Shown: positions 31,241 through 43,153, counted from the stretch's first letter. The stretch: DNA of 64,000 nt from Hermatobates lingyangjiaoensis (GCA_026182355.1 JAPFBL010000008.1:372001-436000), one strand, 5' to 3'. Notes: generated by a model from the sequence alone, not told the origin. Numbers and translations: made by a program.

Positions 31241-31627
31241 AAGCCTCTGGCTTGGAACTGCCTGACTCCAACGTGCAGCATTGCACGGAAACTCTCGTTG
31301 GTCGTTGGAGCATTGAGAAGATTGAAAACAACTAACTTTTGTTTAACTGCATGTTTATACTGTTTATCAGTTAATTTAAATTTAAAGAAAGTATATTATT
31401 GGATGACATATTACACATCTAATATAAGGAAAGCTTGTTTGTTGTTTGTTTGTAATTAAACTCCTCCCAGGGTTTCTTTTATAAACTTCATAACCATATA
31501 TATTTTGAAAGACTATATATGTTTGCTCTCGCAAAAAAAAGGGATAAGGCTAAAGTAAGTTTGAAGATGAACAGAGCGATATGTTCCTTTTATTTTTATT
31601 ATACGATTATTTGACCACTACCCACCA

Positions 31628-31910
31628 GGTAACAGAACATACCCAACATTGGGCTTGGTTAGCACTTGTATGGGTGACAAGTTTATATGTAAGACAGTAA
31701 TATCAAGTATGATAGTAACAAGGTAGGTGGTAAAAACTTTTTTTTCAAGTCAGAAAGAGGAGATTACAAAGTATAAATGCAATAAATAAAGTATACAAAT
31801 ATGAAAAATGGTATTATGGAGAAACAATTCGGTTCTAAATGATTGATTGTGCCTGCATTCATGACCCATAAAGACAAGATTAATGGCACTACATTAGCAG
31901 CATATAGTAA
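31628..31910 (+). repeat. dispersed repeat R1, copy 2
   Basis: See copy 1 at 28075-28365; same orientation, about 3.5 kb apart. Confidence 0.7.
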
Positions 31911-32398
31911 CTGTGAAGGGCTATAATTTTTGTTGCTTTGAAGCAAAAACTGCAGCTAAGGAACAAGATGAGTAAACAAGAAAAATGTTAGAAATGTTAT
32001 ATATTTAAACCAATGAGTCATCCATTAGCTATATTAAGTTGTATTGTTTATTTATTTAGCCATTACAAGTTGATCAAATTTTGACAGCCTGTTTTGTTAG
32101 TGTAAATTTATATAGTTTAGTAAAAATTAGTTTCTTGGTTTGATATTGTTTAGTTAGAGCTCTTGTTTATCTGGCAGTTGTGTTAGTTAAAGTTTTTGTT
32201 CCAAGATTATTCATTTTAACCTTCTTTCAAGGTATTAATAAATTATTTATTTACAAAGTCAAAATGTTTACTTCTGTAATTTTCTAACTTTTTAATCCAG
32301 AACATTTACGTTTGTAACGTTTATATGTCTTAAATAACTAGCGGGGCAATACTTTTCCTGGTGATTACTGTGATGTACGAGTAGAAATGGGAAAACAA

Positions 32399-32441
32399 GA
32401 CTAAGATCTTTCAACTGTAACAAGCGGTCTTCGTCAGAGTC
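32399..32441 (-). ncRNA. hammerhead-type ribozyme, family A
   Basis: Core, AGATCT and GACT/AGTC intact. Helix II has one mismatch or wobble. Confidence 0.6.
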
Positions 32442-32476
32442 AAAAACCCAACTGTGTTTTTGACAGTTAGGTTTTT

Positions 32477-32519
32477 GACTCTGACGAAGACCGCTTGTTA
32501 CGGTTCAAAGATCTCAGTC
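32477..32519 (+). ncRNA. hammerhead-type motif, family A, core mutated
   Basis: GAAA is CAAA, which removes an invariant G. Everything else is intact. Confidence 0.5.
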
Positions 32520-32599
32520 TTGTTTTCCCATTTCTTATTGTGGTTTGATCATTGATTGTTATTTGACGTGTTTATGTGAAATCTTTTTATATGTGTATA

Positions 32600-33300
32600 T
32601 ATACATAAAATAAAAAATAGTCCGTCAGACCTACTAATTAAACGATTAAGAGAAAAGAACACGGTGAAACAACGGAAATTACTTCAATACTTGGAGCACA
32701 TCGTCATAAGGAGAAGAAGAGCTCTACTCGTCTGGCAAACAGCTACTGTGTGGTCGAATGTGCTCATTACGATGTGGTCGGAATATTAAAGTAACTTTTG
32801 TATTTGTTTCTCCGCCTTCTTTTTATACAATATAATATACTTGCAGGACTCAACATGTTCAAGTGTTCACAATCACTCATAGTTTTAGGGTTCATGATTT
32901 GATAACAAAACAAAGGTGTTTTTCAATAATGCAGGGTACTAAGGGCTATGTGGTTTCAAGGATTAACTGAAAAGGTACCCAGATTGATAGGATACAAATG
33001 ATTATAAACAATGTTCACTGTTTTCAATTTGATTATTTATATTTAGCTTATGTTTTGGTATGAAAAAGGGTTCTGTGATGTTTATTCTGTGATGATATCT
33101 TTCTTTTTTATTTATGTTTGTATTAGCTGTTACTATTTCTCTTGTTAGTTTGGCATTATGCATTCAAGTATACCGTATGGTTTTTTGGTCATCCAGCTAT
33201 TAAGTGCATGGTCTTCTCGAAAGTGAAGTTGTAGTCATACCAATGTATGAGTTTTAGTAAGTTTCACATTTCCTTCAGAGAAGGTGAGACTCCTTGTTAT
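32600..33300. other. unassigned spacer
   Basis: 32650-32790 contains heavily decayed hammerhead-like sequence. The rest is unassigned. Confidence 0.35.
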
Positions 33301-33307
33301 AGCTATC

Positions 33308-33480
33308 TGGGAGCCAGGGTAGTCGAGTGGCTTGCGTGCTAGCCTCTGGACTGGTAGATCCAGAGTTCAATTCTCACTCTGATACTCGATTCATTTAAGC
33401 AGCAGATGAAAGATTCTGAGCATTTCGTCTCTGGGAGAGGACGTTAAGCCGTCGGTCCCGAGTCTGTACGATGTAAGGTA
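33308..33480 (+). repeat. tRNA-type SINE, 3' end replaced
   Basis: Good head (AGCCAGGGTAGTCGAGTGG...GAGTTCAATTC) and body (GAGAGGACGTTAAGCC, GTACGATGTAAGG). It then continues into different sequence with neither of the usual 3' ends. Confidence 0.7.
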
Positions 33481-34189
33481 ACTATTTTTGAGCCAGGCCA
33501 CATTTAACATTCCCAATCTGAATCAACCTGGTGATGTGGCTCACCCATTACTCAAATTGGTGCGAAATAATACATAGGCCACACTTTCTGCCCCTAGAAC
33601 CAACTAAAGGTGAAAGCCTATAAGCGTGGGCGTTGGAAAACAAACAGACCCCGGAGGAAAATAAACAATTACTGAGAAGAGTAGTTCGTCATTCCGTATT
33701 TAATGTTTTATAAATATCTGTTTTCTTGTTAACATGACTAAATGCAGTCATATGTTATTATAAAGCACACTGTCTTACTTCTTATGTTGTTAGGGCTGGG
33801 AACTATTAGTCTATGAGCCTTCAAATCACTGACGTCTCGTGGGAGCTCAAGTGAACCTCTTTAGTACTAATCGATCTCTTTGAATCCAAGCATATTAATA
33901 TTTCCCTGAGGTGGATTTCAACCATTACTTAGGCTACTTAACACCCTGGTCAAGTATTATATCCTGAGTTGCAAAAATACGAATTATAAGAGTGTCTTTA
34001 TAATTGCATTCAACATTTTTTTTTTTGTAAAGAAGTGAAATGCATTTACGCTTGTAATGCTGGGCTCCCAGACAAGTCAGAATACCAAATAAAACAATCC
34101 CTTTTTCTTCAAGGACACTAGCCTGAAACCGCTTTCCACATTACCTCAGGCTAGGCCACTCCTTTCCTTAGTTTCTATTTTGCTTAGTT

Positions 34190-34507
34190 TTTAACCGATC
34201 CTCTAACGGGTGATTACGTCAGCCGTTTACCGGCTTTTTATTTCAACGTTGAATCTGCAGATTCTACATTGGGAGTTCTAAATTTTGCCTAACTCAAATT
34301 CATTTCGAGTAACGATCTTTAACGAATACCTGACATCGTACAGGCTCGGGACCGATGGGTTAATGTTCTCTCCGAGGGACGACGTACTGAGATTTATTCA
34401 CCTACCCACGTGAATAAATCGAGGGCTAGGTGATCCTAAATCTAGGCTAGGATCGAACCCTGGAGTTAGAGGCGAGTACGTTACCCACTGAGCTAACCTG
34501 GCCCTCT
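34190..34507 (-). repeat. tRNA-type SINE, full length, type II 3' end
   Basis: The minus strand has GGCCAGGTTAGCTCAGTGGGT (A box) and GGGTTCGATCC (B box), body with GAGGGACGACGTACTGAG, GTACGATGTCAGG and TTAGGCAAAATTTAGAACTCCCAATGTAG. It ends AGCCGGTAAACGGCTGACGT...GGATCGGTTAAAAACTA. Best-preserved tRNA head in the window. Confidence 0.85.
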
Positions 34508-34519
34508 TCCTTAGGTAAG

Positions 34520-35120
34520 GCAGCCTTACTTAAGACACTTATTCTAACTGTTCTAAGTATCAGTTTTTGAGAGTATGTATATTTATGACCGGTCAATCTA
34601 GCATATTCAACACCTCAGCACTCCGGATCACCTAATGGCATTATTACTATATAGAGTTATGTTAATAGTGCATACTGACTTCAAATGCAACTGTGCTTAC
34701 TCGTGTGAAACAATGATTTACAAGGCAAAGCGAATAGTGTTTTATAAGAGCTATTATTGTTTGGATGGATTGTTTGGTGGTTGATGATAATAAAGATTGG
34801 TGTTTGAGGCACGCTAATACTGAGCTGGCTCTTAATGGAGGATCTCGTAAAAGGAAACTAAATAACACACTGGTGCTGCTTTCTCCCGAGAGGAAACTGC
34901 TCAAGTCATATCCGCGCTCCTGCCTGCTCCCTTTAGCTATCCGGTAGTCAGCTGCCTTGTTATACTTTCTAATCCATTATCAACTAGGGGTGTAGTCATG
35001 CCAATGTCAACCACATAAAACAGTCTTATCAACATGTTAAAAAAACAGCTTCAATAAAAGTCTTCTATTACATTCAAATAAACTTATATGTATATACATA
35101 TATATATATATATACATGTG
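34520..35120. other. unassigned spacer
   Basis: Overlapping short frames on both strands at 34662-34947 are not recognised and lack splice context. Confidence 0.35.
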
Positions 35121-35126
35121 TGTGTA

Positions 35127-35670
35127 TATGATTCGTTAAAATGGTGACCAATAGGAGAGTAAAGTTTGCAGGTCCATGCGTGTGGTCTCAGTTACCCACA
35201 GCCTAGAGAAGCCTCCATTATTCTGCCAATGGGTGTAGAGGTTGCACAGCCCTCTGTGAAATAGGATTATTGGCAGAAAACATGAGCCTCAATTTGCCGT
35301 GAACTCATGTTCTCTTTCTATTACTGATTTTTGTGGTGGTTGGGTGTTGGTTTTGGCAAAAGCAGGAAGGCTTCATTTCATAGAAGACAAATGAGAGTAT
35401 CAATTAAAATAAATTCAATTTCCATAGCAGATAATAGACAAAACCAACACCCAACCACTACAAAAATCAGTATTAGAAAAGGGGAACAGGAGTTCACTGT
35501 AAAGTGGGGCTCATGTCTTCTGCCAATAATCTTGTATCACAGAGGGACTGTGCAACCTCTATACTCATCGGCGGAATAACGGAGGCTTCGCTAGGCAGCG
35601 AGTAACTGGGACCGCACGCATGGACCTACTAACTCTACTCGCCTATTGGTCACCATTTTAACGAATCATA
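35127..35670. repeat. foldback repeat F, copy 1
   Basis: About 230-bp imperfect inverted arms (mirror sum 70797 at the ends) around an ~80-bp spacer. The spacer plus right arm reads FHRRQMRVSIKINSISIADN. The same segment occurs once more at 62850-63090. Not a hammerhead cassette. TIR-like ends 'tatgattcgttaaaatggtg' suggest a foldback DNA element. Confidence 0.6.
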
Positions 35671-35689
35671 TTTCTATAGAAAACAATAT

Positions 35690-36060
35690 ATATATACGAG
35701 TTCAAAATTCAAGAAGAGTAACACACAGAATAAGGAAACACACTTACAGACTCACATTTTCGGGGAATCCGTCTTCGAGAGAAAAGAGAAAGGGAGACCA
35801 AGCACGTTGTAGACGCAACGGCAAGTATATATATATATATATATCAATGATGAAACCACAATAAGAAAAGGGAAAACAAGACTAAGATCTTTCAACCTTA
35901 ACAAGCGGTCTTCGTCAGAAAAAACCCAAAGTTGGGTTTTTGACTCTGACGAAGACCGTTTGTTACGGTTGAAAGATCTTAGTCTTATTTTCCCATTTCT
36001 TACTGTGGTTTGATCATTGATTGTTGTTTCACGTGTTTATGTGAAATCTTTATATATATA
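35690..36060. repeat. hammerhead cassettes, families D and A
   Basis: A degenerate family D motif (minus, 35750-35785; core TCGAAGA) is followed by (TA)n at 35827-35844. A family A foldback follows, with motifs at 35880-35922 (minus; helix I strand lost) and 35942-35984 (plus; intact), then tail and (TA)n at 36051. Confidence 0.65.
35942..35984 (+). ncRNA. hammerhead-type ribozyme, family A
   Basis: GACT/AGTC, CTGACGA, GAAA and AGATCT intact. Helix II has G.T changes only. Confidence 0.6.
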
Positions 36061-36497
36061 TATATGTATATATATATAGTATATTTGTGTGTGTGTGTTT
36101 CAATCATTTATCAGAGTTCACTTACAAACTCAAATTTTTTGTTTAGTCGTCATAAAAAAGAAGAGAATAAGGAACACACACGCACACATACACATAGACA
36201 AACCATTTTCTGAAATCGGATAAATTATATATAAACAGTTTTATAAAAATTAATAAAAAAAAATATTAATATAACTGAAGAAATCTTTGCTAAATTTGGT
36301 AATTTGTTGTCTTTTCTCTTTTTCTGGTTATGTTCGTCCTTATTAGTGGTATTTGGATGTGTATGTGTATTTGTGTGCAATAGCGTGTGTGCGCTGGTAT
36401 GTGTATTGTGGGTGTATGTATGTCTCCATGTGGTTCTATGTATGAATGAGAGAATCGTGCGAGCACTTTTCTAAAATGGGGAGAGAGAGTGAGTGGC

Positions 36498-36510
36498 GGG
36501 GGGGGGGGGG
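36498..36510 (+). repeat. poly-G run
   Basis: Thirteen consecutive G after a GAGAGAGAGTGAGTG stretch. Confidence 0.95.
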
Positions 36511-36846
36511 TTAGTATTAAAACAGCTTCCTACAATCCACCGAATCAATACTAATGCACGCAAACCATTTAGATGGTTTAAAAAGTTTACTTTGACAATA
36601 TCAATAAGTCAATAAACCCTTGCAACAACTTTAATAGATGTCTTTAATAGATGATGACATGATTTCTTTTACTTTTTACCCCAAAAGGTGTTTTAACGTC
36701 ATAGATTTTACAATAATATCAAGCCTTAAGGGCAATATTTCATGTCAAATAAACAATGCAAGTGGAACAGAGAGGCTTAGTGATTCAGTATTGATTTTAC
36801 ATTTTTAAAGGTATATTGCCATAGTTGTCTAAATATACCCTTTTTA

Positions 36847-36883
36847 GTGTGTGTGTGTGTGTGTGTGTGTTGTGTGCCTCTGT

Positions 36884-36932
<49 letters not shown>
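36847..36932. repeat. (GT)n microsatellite
   Basis: Two GT tracts with a short interruption at about 36870-36885. Confidence 0.95.
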
Positions 36933-36934
<2 letters not shown>

Positions 36935-36935
<1 letters not shown>

Positions 36936-37985
36936 TTGTATGTTTAAATGACATAGTATTTTCAGGTTACTGACACTTGCAAAATTTATTAATTAATGGT
37001 TAATAGTTTAGGACAAACAAAAATACTTTTTGAATTCTTGGAAGTCAATAACGCTTCTGTTCTATGGTGTTATTTCACCAAATCCTCTACGATATACAGC
37101 TTATTCACCTTTAATGTGATATTATAGTGTTTAATATCACTATAACATACGTCCAACATTCAGTATCGAGTCTTCAGTTGTTCATTTTTAGTGATAGGTT
37201 AAAACATTTGCATTTTTTAGCACAATTTGGATGTTAGCATTATACTCGTATCTATAAAAATAAAGGAATTTCATTTCTCAGTTAGTAGTTCAAGGAAGGA
37301 ATGGTGTGTAAATTCGTTCACTGGGCATGAGGCAAAACATGGCCGAATACTATATAGCACATCTACATTGTCTTGTTTTTGCGTGTGTTACAAATGGCGC
37401 TATCAAACTGCATCGCCTGCAGCATGAACAAGACAAAGTTTTAAATAAACATACACACTTGCACGTACATTTACAGACACACACTTTGAAAACAAGTTCA
37501 AAAATTAATACAGATAACTTCAAAATGTGTTACTCGTTAAAACTTTGTCATATTTTCCTGATTAATGTAGTTGAGTTATAGAAAAGAAAAAAGTTCAAAA
37601 ACCGACTCAGAGAACTTTAAAACGTGTATAAACTTTAAAATCTGGAAGTCCGATTTTGTCATGTTTACTATATTTTACTGACAATAAGGTAATAAATGAG
37701 ATTTAATATACAGAATGGGCAAAAATTGACTGTTTTATGACGTAAAATGGTCAACAATCTGTACAGTCTTATATTATAAGTGATATTTTTGTTTGTAATA
37801 TAAAATGGGCCTTTCAAACGTCGTAACCTGAGCATGGACAAAGTGTGGGACAGACGCCCACTCACCCACATATGCATGGACATCATCGTCATCATAAAAG
37901 AAAACCTTGAAATATGAACTCAAAAAATTTGATTTTAAATTCCTTAAATCTCAAAATCAAATTTCGACTTTACTATACTTTACTT
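36935..37985. other. unassigned spacer
   Basis: Short frames at 37227-37581 are not recognised. No element ends seen. Confidence 0.35.
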
Positions 37986-37991
37986 ATTGGC

Positions 37992-38210
37992 AGGTTAGGC
38001 TAGGTTGCAGTGTCAGTCCCACTTTGAAAACACACTTAGGCCAAACAAAAGCCCTTTGTGATAGCATACAATGAATATTCTACATTGGGAGTCCTTGATT
38101 GTGCCTAACAGAAGTGTATATAGAATAGGGATCTTTTACGAGTACCTACGTAGTACAAGCTAAGGCTTAAGTGCAACCATAGACTTTAACATCCTCTGCG
38201 GGGAACGATT
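37992..38210 (-). repeat. tRNA-type SINE, 3' two thirds, type I end
   Basis: Minus strand: body with GTACT..GTAG, AATGTAGAATATTCATTGTATGC, then the CACAAAGGGC module and AACCTAGCCTAACC end. Confidence 0.65.
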
Positions 38211-38829
38211 ACTTATAGGAAAGTAAAAAAAAAAAACCAATATTACCTATTGATTTATGAACCAATAGATTGTAATAAATCATTTTTCATGCGGAAAAAT
38301 TGCATAATACATTTTAGCGGAAGAAGGGAGAAGGTATTATTTAAGAGGCTGTTGAAAGCGAATGGCGTGGAGAGGGCAGTGTTGCAGCACTATGTCCTTG
38401 TATTAGCGACACTGCGGAGTTTTTTCCCCACAGTGTTCTTTAATAAGCGTGAACAAGGAGTAGGCTCCCTCTCTTGTCGAGGCCTCCAGTCTACTCAGTT
38501 TATAGTGTTCTGGGCAAATTTCAACAACAGTCAAACAACAATACTCAATCCAAACAATATTCTAACCTGTTGTTGTTTGCTTCAACGCTAAAGTGGGCTT
38601 ATTTATTATTTGGTACCCATTTGTAGGTAAGGGCGAGTCATATTACGGGTTTGGTTTTCCATGAAGAGTTTTAAATTAGGCTTCACTCAAGTTTGTTAAA
38701 GGAGTAGTGTATCCCTGATAGGGTCGACGTGTACATGATTTTCCATATCATAGATGCCAGGGTAGAACAGCTCAAGGTAACCTAGCTATCGGACTTTAGT
38801 ACCCACTTTGGCTTTAAATTCATTAAACT

Positions 38830-39410
38830 CTGAACAAATGGTGAACAAATCTGAGCACGTGGTGCCTCGGGAAGAATGTTAAGCTGTCGGATCCGTGCCT
38901 GTCCGATGTCAAGTAGCCCTTAAAGATATATACACTAAATACAGTTGAGTTTAGCAAAATGCTAAGGGGGGGGGGGGGGGGGGGGAAATAAGGTACTCGC
39001 CTCTTGTCTAGTGATCCAGGGTTCGATTCCCACCTGGCCCTAAATTTATTTACGCGGGAAGTCAATAAATCTGAGTATATCGTCCCTTGGAGAGGACAGG
39101 GAGTCGAAAGGTCCCGAGCTTGTACGATGTCAGGTACTCGTTAAAGATCTCTAATGGAAATGCATTTGAGTTAGGCAAAATTTAGGACTCCCATTGTAGA
39201 ATCACCTATCAAACTAAAAGCCGGTAAACGGATGACGTTATCACCCGTTAGAGGATCGGTTTAAACAATAATTGGTTCTAACTACTACCAAAATATTTCT
39301 ACCCTTAATGTAGAATGTTAATTGTGAAGTATCACAAAGGACCGATGTTTGGCCTATATGTGTTCTCTCATGAGACTACCACTGCAACGTAACCTAATCT
39401 AACCTATTTT
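38830..39410 (+). repeat. nested SINEs with poly-G junction
   Basis: A headless SINE body (38830-38965) runs into a ~20-base G run (38966-38985). A second SINE follows with a tRNA head part (CTCGCCTCTTGTCTAGTGATCC, GGTTCGATTCCC), body and type II 3' end to about 39270. A type I 3' module comes last (39300-39410). It looks like a type II copy inserted in a type I copy. Confidence 0.7.
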
Positions 39411-39497
39411 ACGTATCGTACATGAAAAATCTAGGTCATGGTCAATATCTTAACCTGTAATCTTCAGTACTACAGGTATATTACCGGGTTGATTCTG

Positions 39498-39600
39498 TAT
39501 TAAGAACTTTAAATTTTGCTCACTCCAGTTTTTAGAGAATAAATGTATAACTATGTTCCTGATATCGTACAGGCTCGGGTCCAAAAGTTACACCCTCTCC
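39498..39600 (-). repeat. SINE body fragment
   Basis: GAGCCTGTACGATATCAGG and CAAAATTTAAAG blocks on the minus strand only. Confidence 0.5.
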
Positions 39601-39968
39601 TATGGTATACAAGATTTTCTGTATCGTACATGAAAAATCTATGTTTATGGTCAATATCTGGGCCAGTAATGTACAGTACTAAAGGCAGTTATCACCTGTT
39701 ACAATACAGTTGACCCCATTTACAAAGGGAGTGGGTTGGACAGTAACACGTGTCTCTGTCTGATTGGTCAGGGAATGAAATAGGGTTGCTGACAGACCGT
39801 ATGATGCATGTTCAGTTGAATGGTCTTGTAAAATAAAAACCATATATCATGTGTCAACCGGGTCATTTCTCTTTCTTCTGCATCCCAAACCAGTTGAGAG
39901 CACTTTGATCACGCCTTCAATACTTGTTTTTTTATTCCCTCCCCCTCCATAAGTGTTATCTACGACTT

Positions 39969-40184
39969 TCAATTGCTTGCAAAAACCAACTCTTTTCCAG
40001 TTTCAAAGAAATGACTTCCTAATAGGTTTTGAAGAATGTCCGTAAGAATTTCCTTCCCAGCGATGAACAGTCCATTAGCAAATGTATCTGTGATTTCCTG
40101 CTTTTCGACTAAGTCTAAATAGACCATTCTTAACAAAACATTTGTATTTAACTGTTGAGTTTGTAGTGCCCAGTCTAGAAACAC
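39969..40184 (-). CDS. unrecognised short ORF
   Basis: 71 residues with ordinary composition (DWALQTQQLNTNVLLRMVYL, ITDTFANGLFIAGKEI), ending in TGA. It lies in a non-repetitive stretch, but I recognise no family and see no clear splice sites. It could be a transposon or exon fragment, or chance. Confidence 0.2.
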   Translation of the reverse strand: MFLDWALQTQQLNTNVLLRMVYLDLVEKQEITDTFANGLFIAGKEILTDILQNLLGSHFFETGKELVFASN

Positions 40185-40479
40185 GTCAGTATTCTTTGAT
40201 TATTCCTTGAAGATGTATAGGTTTAATAGGGTAGCCACTGAAAGCTCGGAAGTCGGAAGAAAGTAATAGAGACTGTTTATTTATCAACATTGCTACCTCA
40301 AATCAAAATTTAATTGCTAATAACTGTTGTTTCTTTAATTTACCTATTTAATGCAGTAATTTAGTAATGTGTATAATAATGGAGGAATCATAAAAAATTC
40401 AATCTCAAGATTTCGACGGAGTTACACGTTTTGAGGTGCTCTGAGTTCCTTTTTGATGATGCTTCTATGATGATTCTGT

Positions 40480-40482
<3 letters not shown>

Positions 40483-40516
<34 letters not shown>
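40483..40516. repeat. (GT)n microsatellite
   Basis: About 17 GT units. Confidence 0.95.
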
Positions 40517-40518
<2 letters not shown>

Positions 40519-40519
40519 G

Positions 40520-41440
40520 TATATGTATAGGTATGTATCCAACACTTCGTAGCATGCTACAGGTCAAATTAATAGTTCACACAATAATGCCCCCCTATGT
40601 TTTTTGGGTAATACTCCATCATAGAAAAGTCACTTCTTTGGCAAATATTTGATTTTAGATAAGTTAAACTCTTAAACTATTGACTCTAGAGTGATTAAAT
40701 TTTGCTTTTTATCATAAATTTAACAGTAGCTTTAACTGATAAAAAAAAAGCTTAAGATTTTTTTTCCAATAACCATAAAGGTCAGTTTATATAGAGTGGC
40801 CACTGGAAGGTCAAAGGTCGTTGTTGACAATTGATAAAAACTAGTTAAGTCACTTGTTAACAATTCTTCTCCTCCTATGGGACTCGTAAAAAATTAACAT
40901 AAAGTATAAAATCTAGTTTATTTAATAACAAAAGAGCTTAATGTAGCATCCAATTAAGTTACCAGCCTAAAAGATAGCGCAAATGTATTCCTCATTAAGA
41001 AATTGAGAATCCAAGTAAAAAAAAAAGAAAGTCTCTTGTTTTTATCTTTGTTTTTCTAATATAGACTTTTATCATTCGACTTTCATCAAAATAAAAAAAA
41101 AACTTAAGTATCTTATTATTTAATGTATTTACCATAGATTATATCATTTCTGGAAAGCTTCCGTCTTTAATATGAATATGAATTTAAGTTATATCTTTGC
41201 TCACATATAATTAATATTTACTGGCTCAGTTTGCAAATTCAATAAGGTGACTAAAAAAAAATTAATTAACGAAAACAGGTAGTCAGCTTAGACTTATCTG
41301 GAGTTCAAAATAAATGCAGACACCTTAAGGAGGAGCACGTTGATATGTCAGAAATGTGGATATTCAAAGAGACCCCTTTGGTGGCAATCAAAGGACCGAT
41401 TTTCAGATAGACTGGTGACCAATGATGACACTAAAGAATT
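40520..41440. other. unassigned AT-rich spacer
   Basis: No recognised elements. Confidence 0.4.
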
Positions 41441-41450
41441 GTGCTTTATG

Positions 41451-41492
41451 AGAACAGGCTCTTGTGTCAATGATGACACAAGAGCCTGTTCT
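41451..41492. repeat. perfect 19-bp hairpin
   Basis: The arms at 41451-41469 and 41474-41492 are perfectly complementary with loop ATGA. Direct repeats CTAAAGAATT flank it just outside (41432 and 41491). Confidence 0.85.
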
Positions 41493-41535
41493 AAAGAATT
41501 TCCTTGTCACTTCTATCATAGAAGCTGTTGTTTAG

Positions 41536-42248
41536 CCCTTTCGCAGTCTCGTGTATCATATGTGATACACAGATATGAATGATTAGATGTTTTGTGTATC
41601 ATATATGATAAACAGTTCATTTTACTTTCAATGTAAATAAGGTTGTTAAACATCTTCGTTTGAATTAATGTAATTGTCTCAGACATTTCAGGAGAACACC
41701 TGAATTATTATCAGTAGCGTGCATCATATATGATTCACAAGACGCCTGAGTTTCAATATTTTTTCATTATTCTTTTGTAGGAAAAATAAAGTAGGAAACA
41801 CTAAAAAAAAAGTTTGTATATTCATTGATTAAAAGTAATGTCCTTTCAGTTATACATTACAACATAAACCTAACTTACCACCGTATACAAAATCCAGATT
41901 GTTAAAGTTGTACAAATAAAGAAATAATAACTATATAAACATATTCTGAGGTAAAATGGATAAACCAACAAAAGTCTCCACACAAAGAAGTTTTATTCAA
42001 CGCGTTTGGAACACTTTGTGTTCATCATCCTTGCAAAACCAAATACTTATTTTCGCTGATGTTTGATGTTGATGGTAAACAAAAAGCTTTGTTGCATTGA
42101 AGACATTCAGTAGCTACTTGCTTGGATTTTTTTGAAGCAATATTATAACATCGTGAATACTAATTTTTTCCTTATGAAGTAAAATGAAGGATAATATATA
42201 TAAAGCATATGTTATTAGAGTGTAAAAATTCCTTAGACTGGGAAAGGG
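41536..42248. mobile_element. piggyBac-like MITE
   Basis: Terminal repeats CCCTTTCGCAGTCT (left) and CCCTTTCCCAGTCT (right, inverted) have one mismatch. Flanks are TTAG (41532-41535) and TTAA (42249-42252), consistent with the TTAA target of piggyBac elements with one later change. Inside the left end are three near-palindromes of the GTGTATCATATGTGATACAC type (41550, 41593, 41720), possible transposase binding sites. No coding. Confidence 0.65.
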
Positions 42249-42713
42249 TTAAACAGGCTAGACTGATAACTCTTTCACGACTGATAAACATGTAAGTAAA
42301 AGTAAAAAGTAAAAGTAAAAGATGACCACGAAATGACCAGCAAATAATGTAAACTCACAAAATTTTATCCGCAAAAGAAAACACTGTGGGTATGTTATAA
42401 GTGACCCCACAGTCAGAATAGTACAGTAATTCATTAGTAGTACGAGTCGTAGGTCCATGACCGGGAACTATTAATTATTATGTGCACTGCAGTAAGTTGA
42501 AAGATTTCTTAGTCATTACTGCTAGTATGCAGAATTCAAAAATCATAGTATTTCTATAAAATCATGCTGTAATATCCATGATCTGAAATACAAAATATCT
42601 GGAGTGGTCTACTTGAAGTACCCATAATATCAAACAATCAAATTATTTTTATTGTGGCGTCATAAAATGATGAGAGTTATTGTTCTAGTAGAATGTGACA
42701 TACTACTAGAGCA

Positions 42714-43153
42714 CAGGTGTCAAACATACGGCCCGCGGGCCGGATCCAGCCCACCTGGGGGTTCAATCCGGCCCGCGGGATAAATCTGCATTATTATAAA
42801 AAAAAAAAAAAAAAAGAATCAGTTTACTCAAATCTCGTTAAAAACTTGCACTTCTTATATTATCCACCAGTGTTTTAGTACGCGCTGTATTATCCACTTT
42901 TCTTTGTCCTCGCACCTTGACCAGCGAAATATCTCTGTCAAAAAGGATAATAGTGGATACTGAGTGTCGGATTCTAATAAAGATTTTTATAATTGACTTA
43001 TTCTTCTTTGTACTATTTATTAGTATTAGTGAATGGTACAAAGAAAAAGTTAGACTTATTGTTAGCTCAATGTAATTTGTAATTAGCTTGCTGGCACGGC
43101 CCGCTTGAGATCAAACTGTATTCAGCCCCCAAACCTAAATGGCTTTGACACCC
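42714..43153. mobile_element. hAT-type MITE
   Basis: Ends CAGGTGTCAAAC and (inverted) GGGTGTCAAAGCC. Flanked by an 8-bp target duplication, CTAGAGCA (42706-42713) and CTAGAGTA (43154-43161), with one mismatch. It contains the GCCCGCGGGC palindromic block common in hAT-derived non-autonomous elements. No transposase. Confidence 0.75.

Larger units (their letters stand above)
32385..32590. repeat. foldback hammerhead cassette, family A
   Basis: Inverted arms with a very short loop around 32456. Hammerheads lie at 32399-32441 (minus) and 32477-32519 (plus). It ends with the ATTTGAC/GTGAAAT tail and (TA)-rich sequence. Confidence 0.7.

Noticed and set aside
32650..32790. Further hammerhead copies
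   Set aside because: Only scattered matches to the core remain.
34662..34947. Overlapping ORFs on both strands
   Set aside because: No family resemblance, splice context or composition signal to choose either.
41996..42035. Another active hammerhead
   Set aside because: Helix II and an ACGCGT palindrome are present, but the core lacks CTGA and has CAAA for GAAA; treated as a decayed relic.
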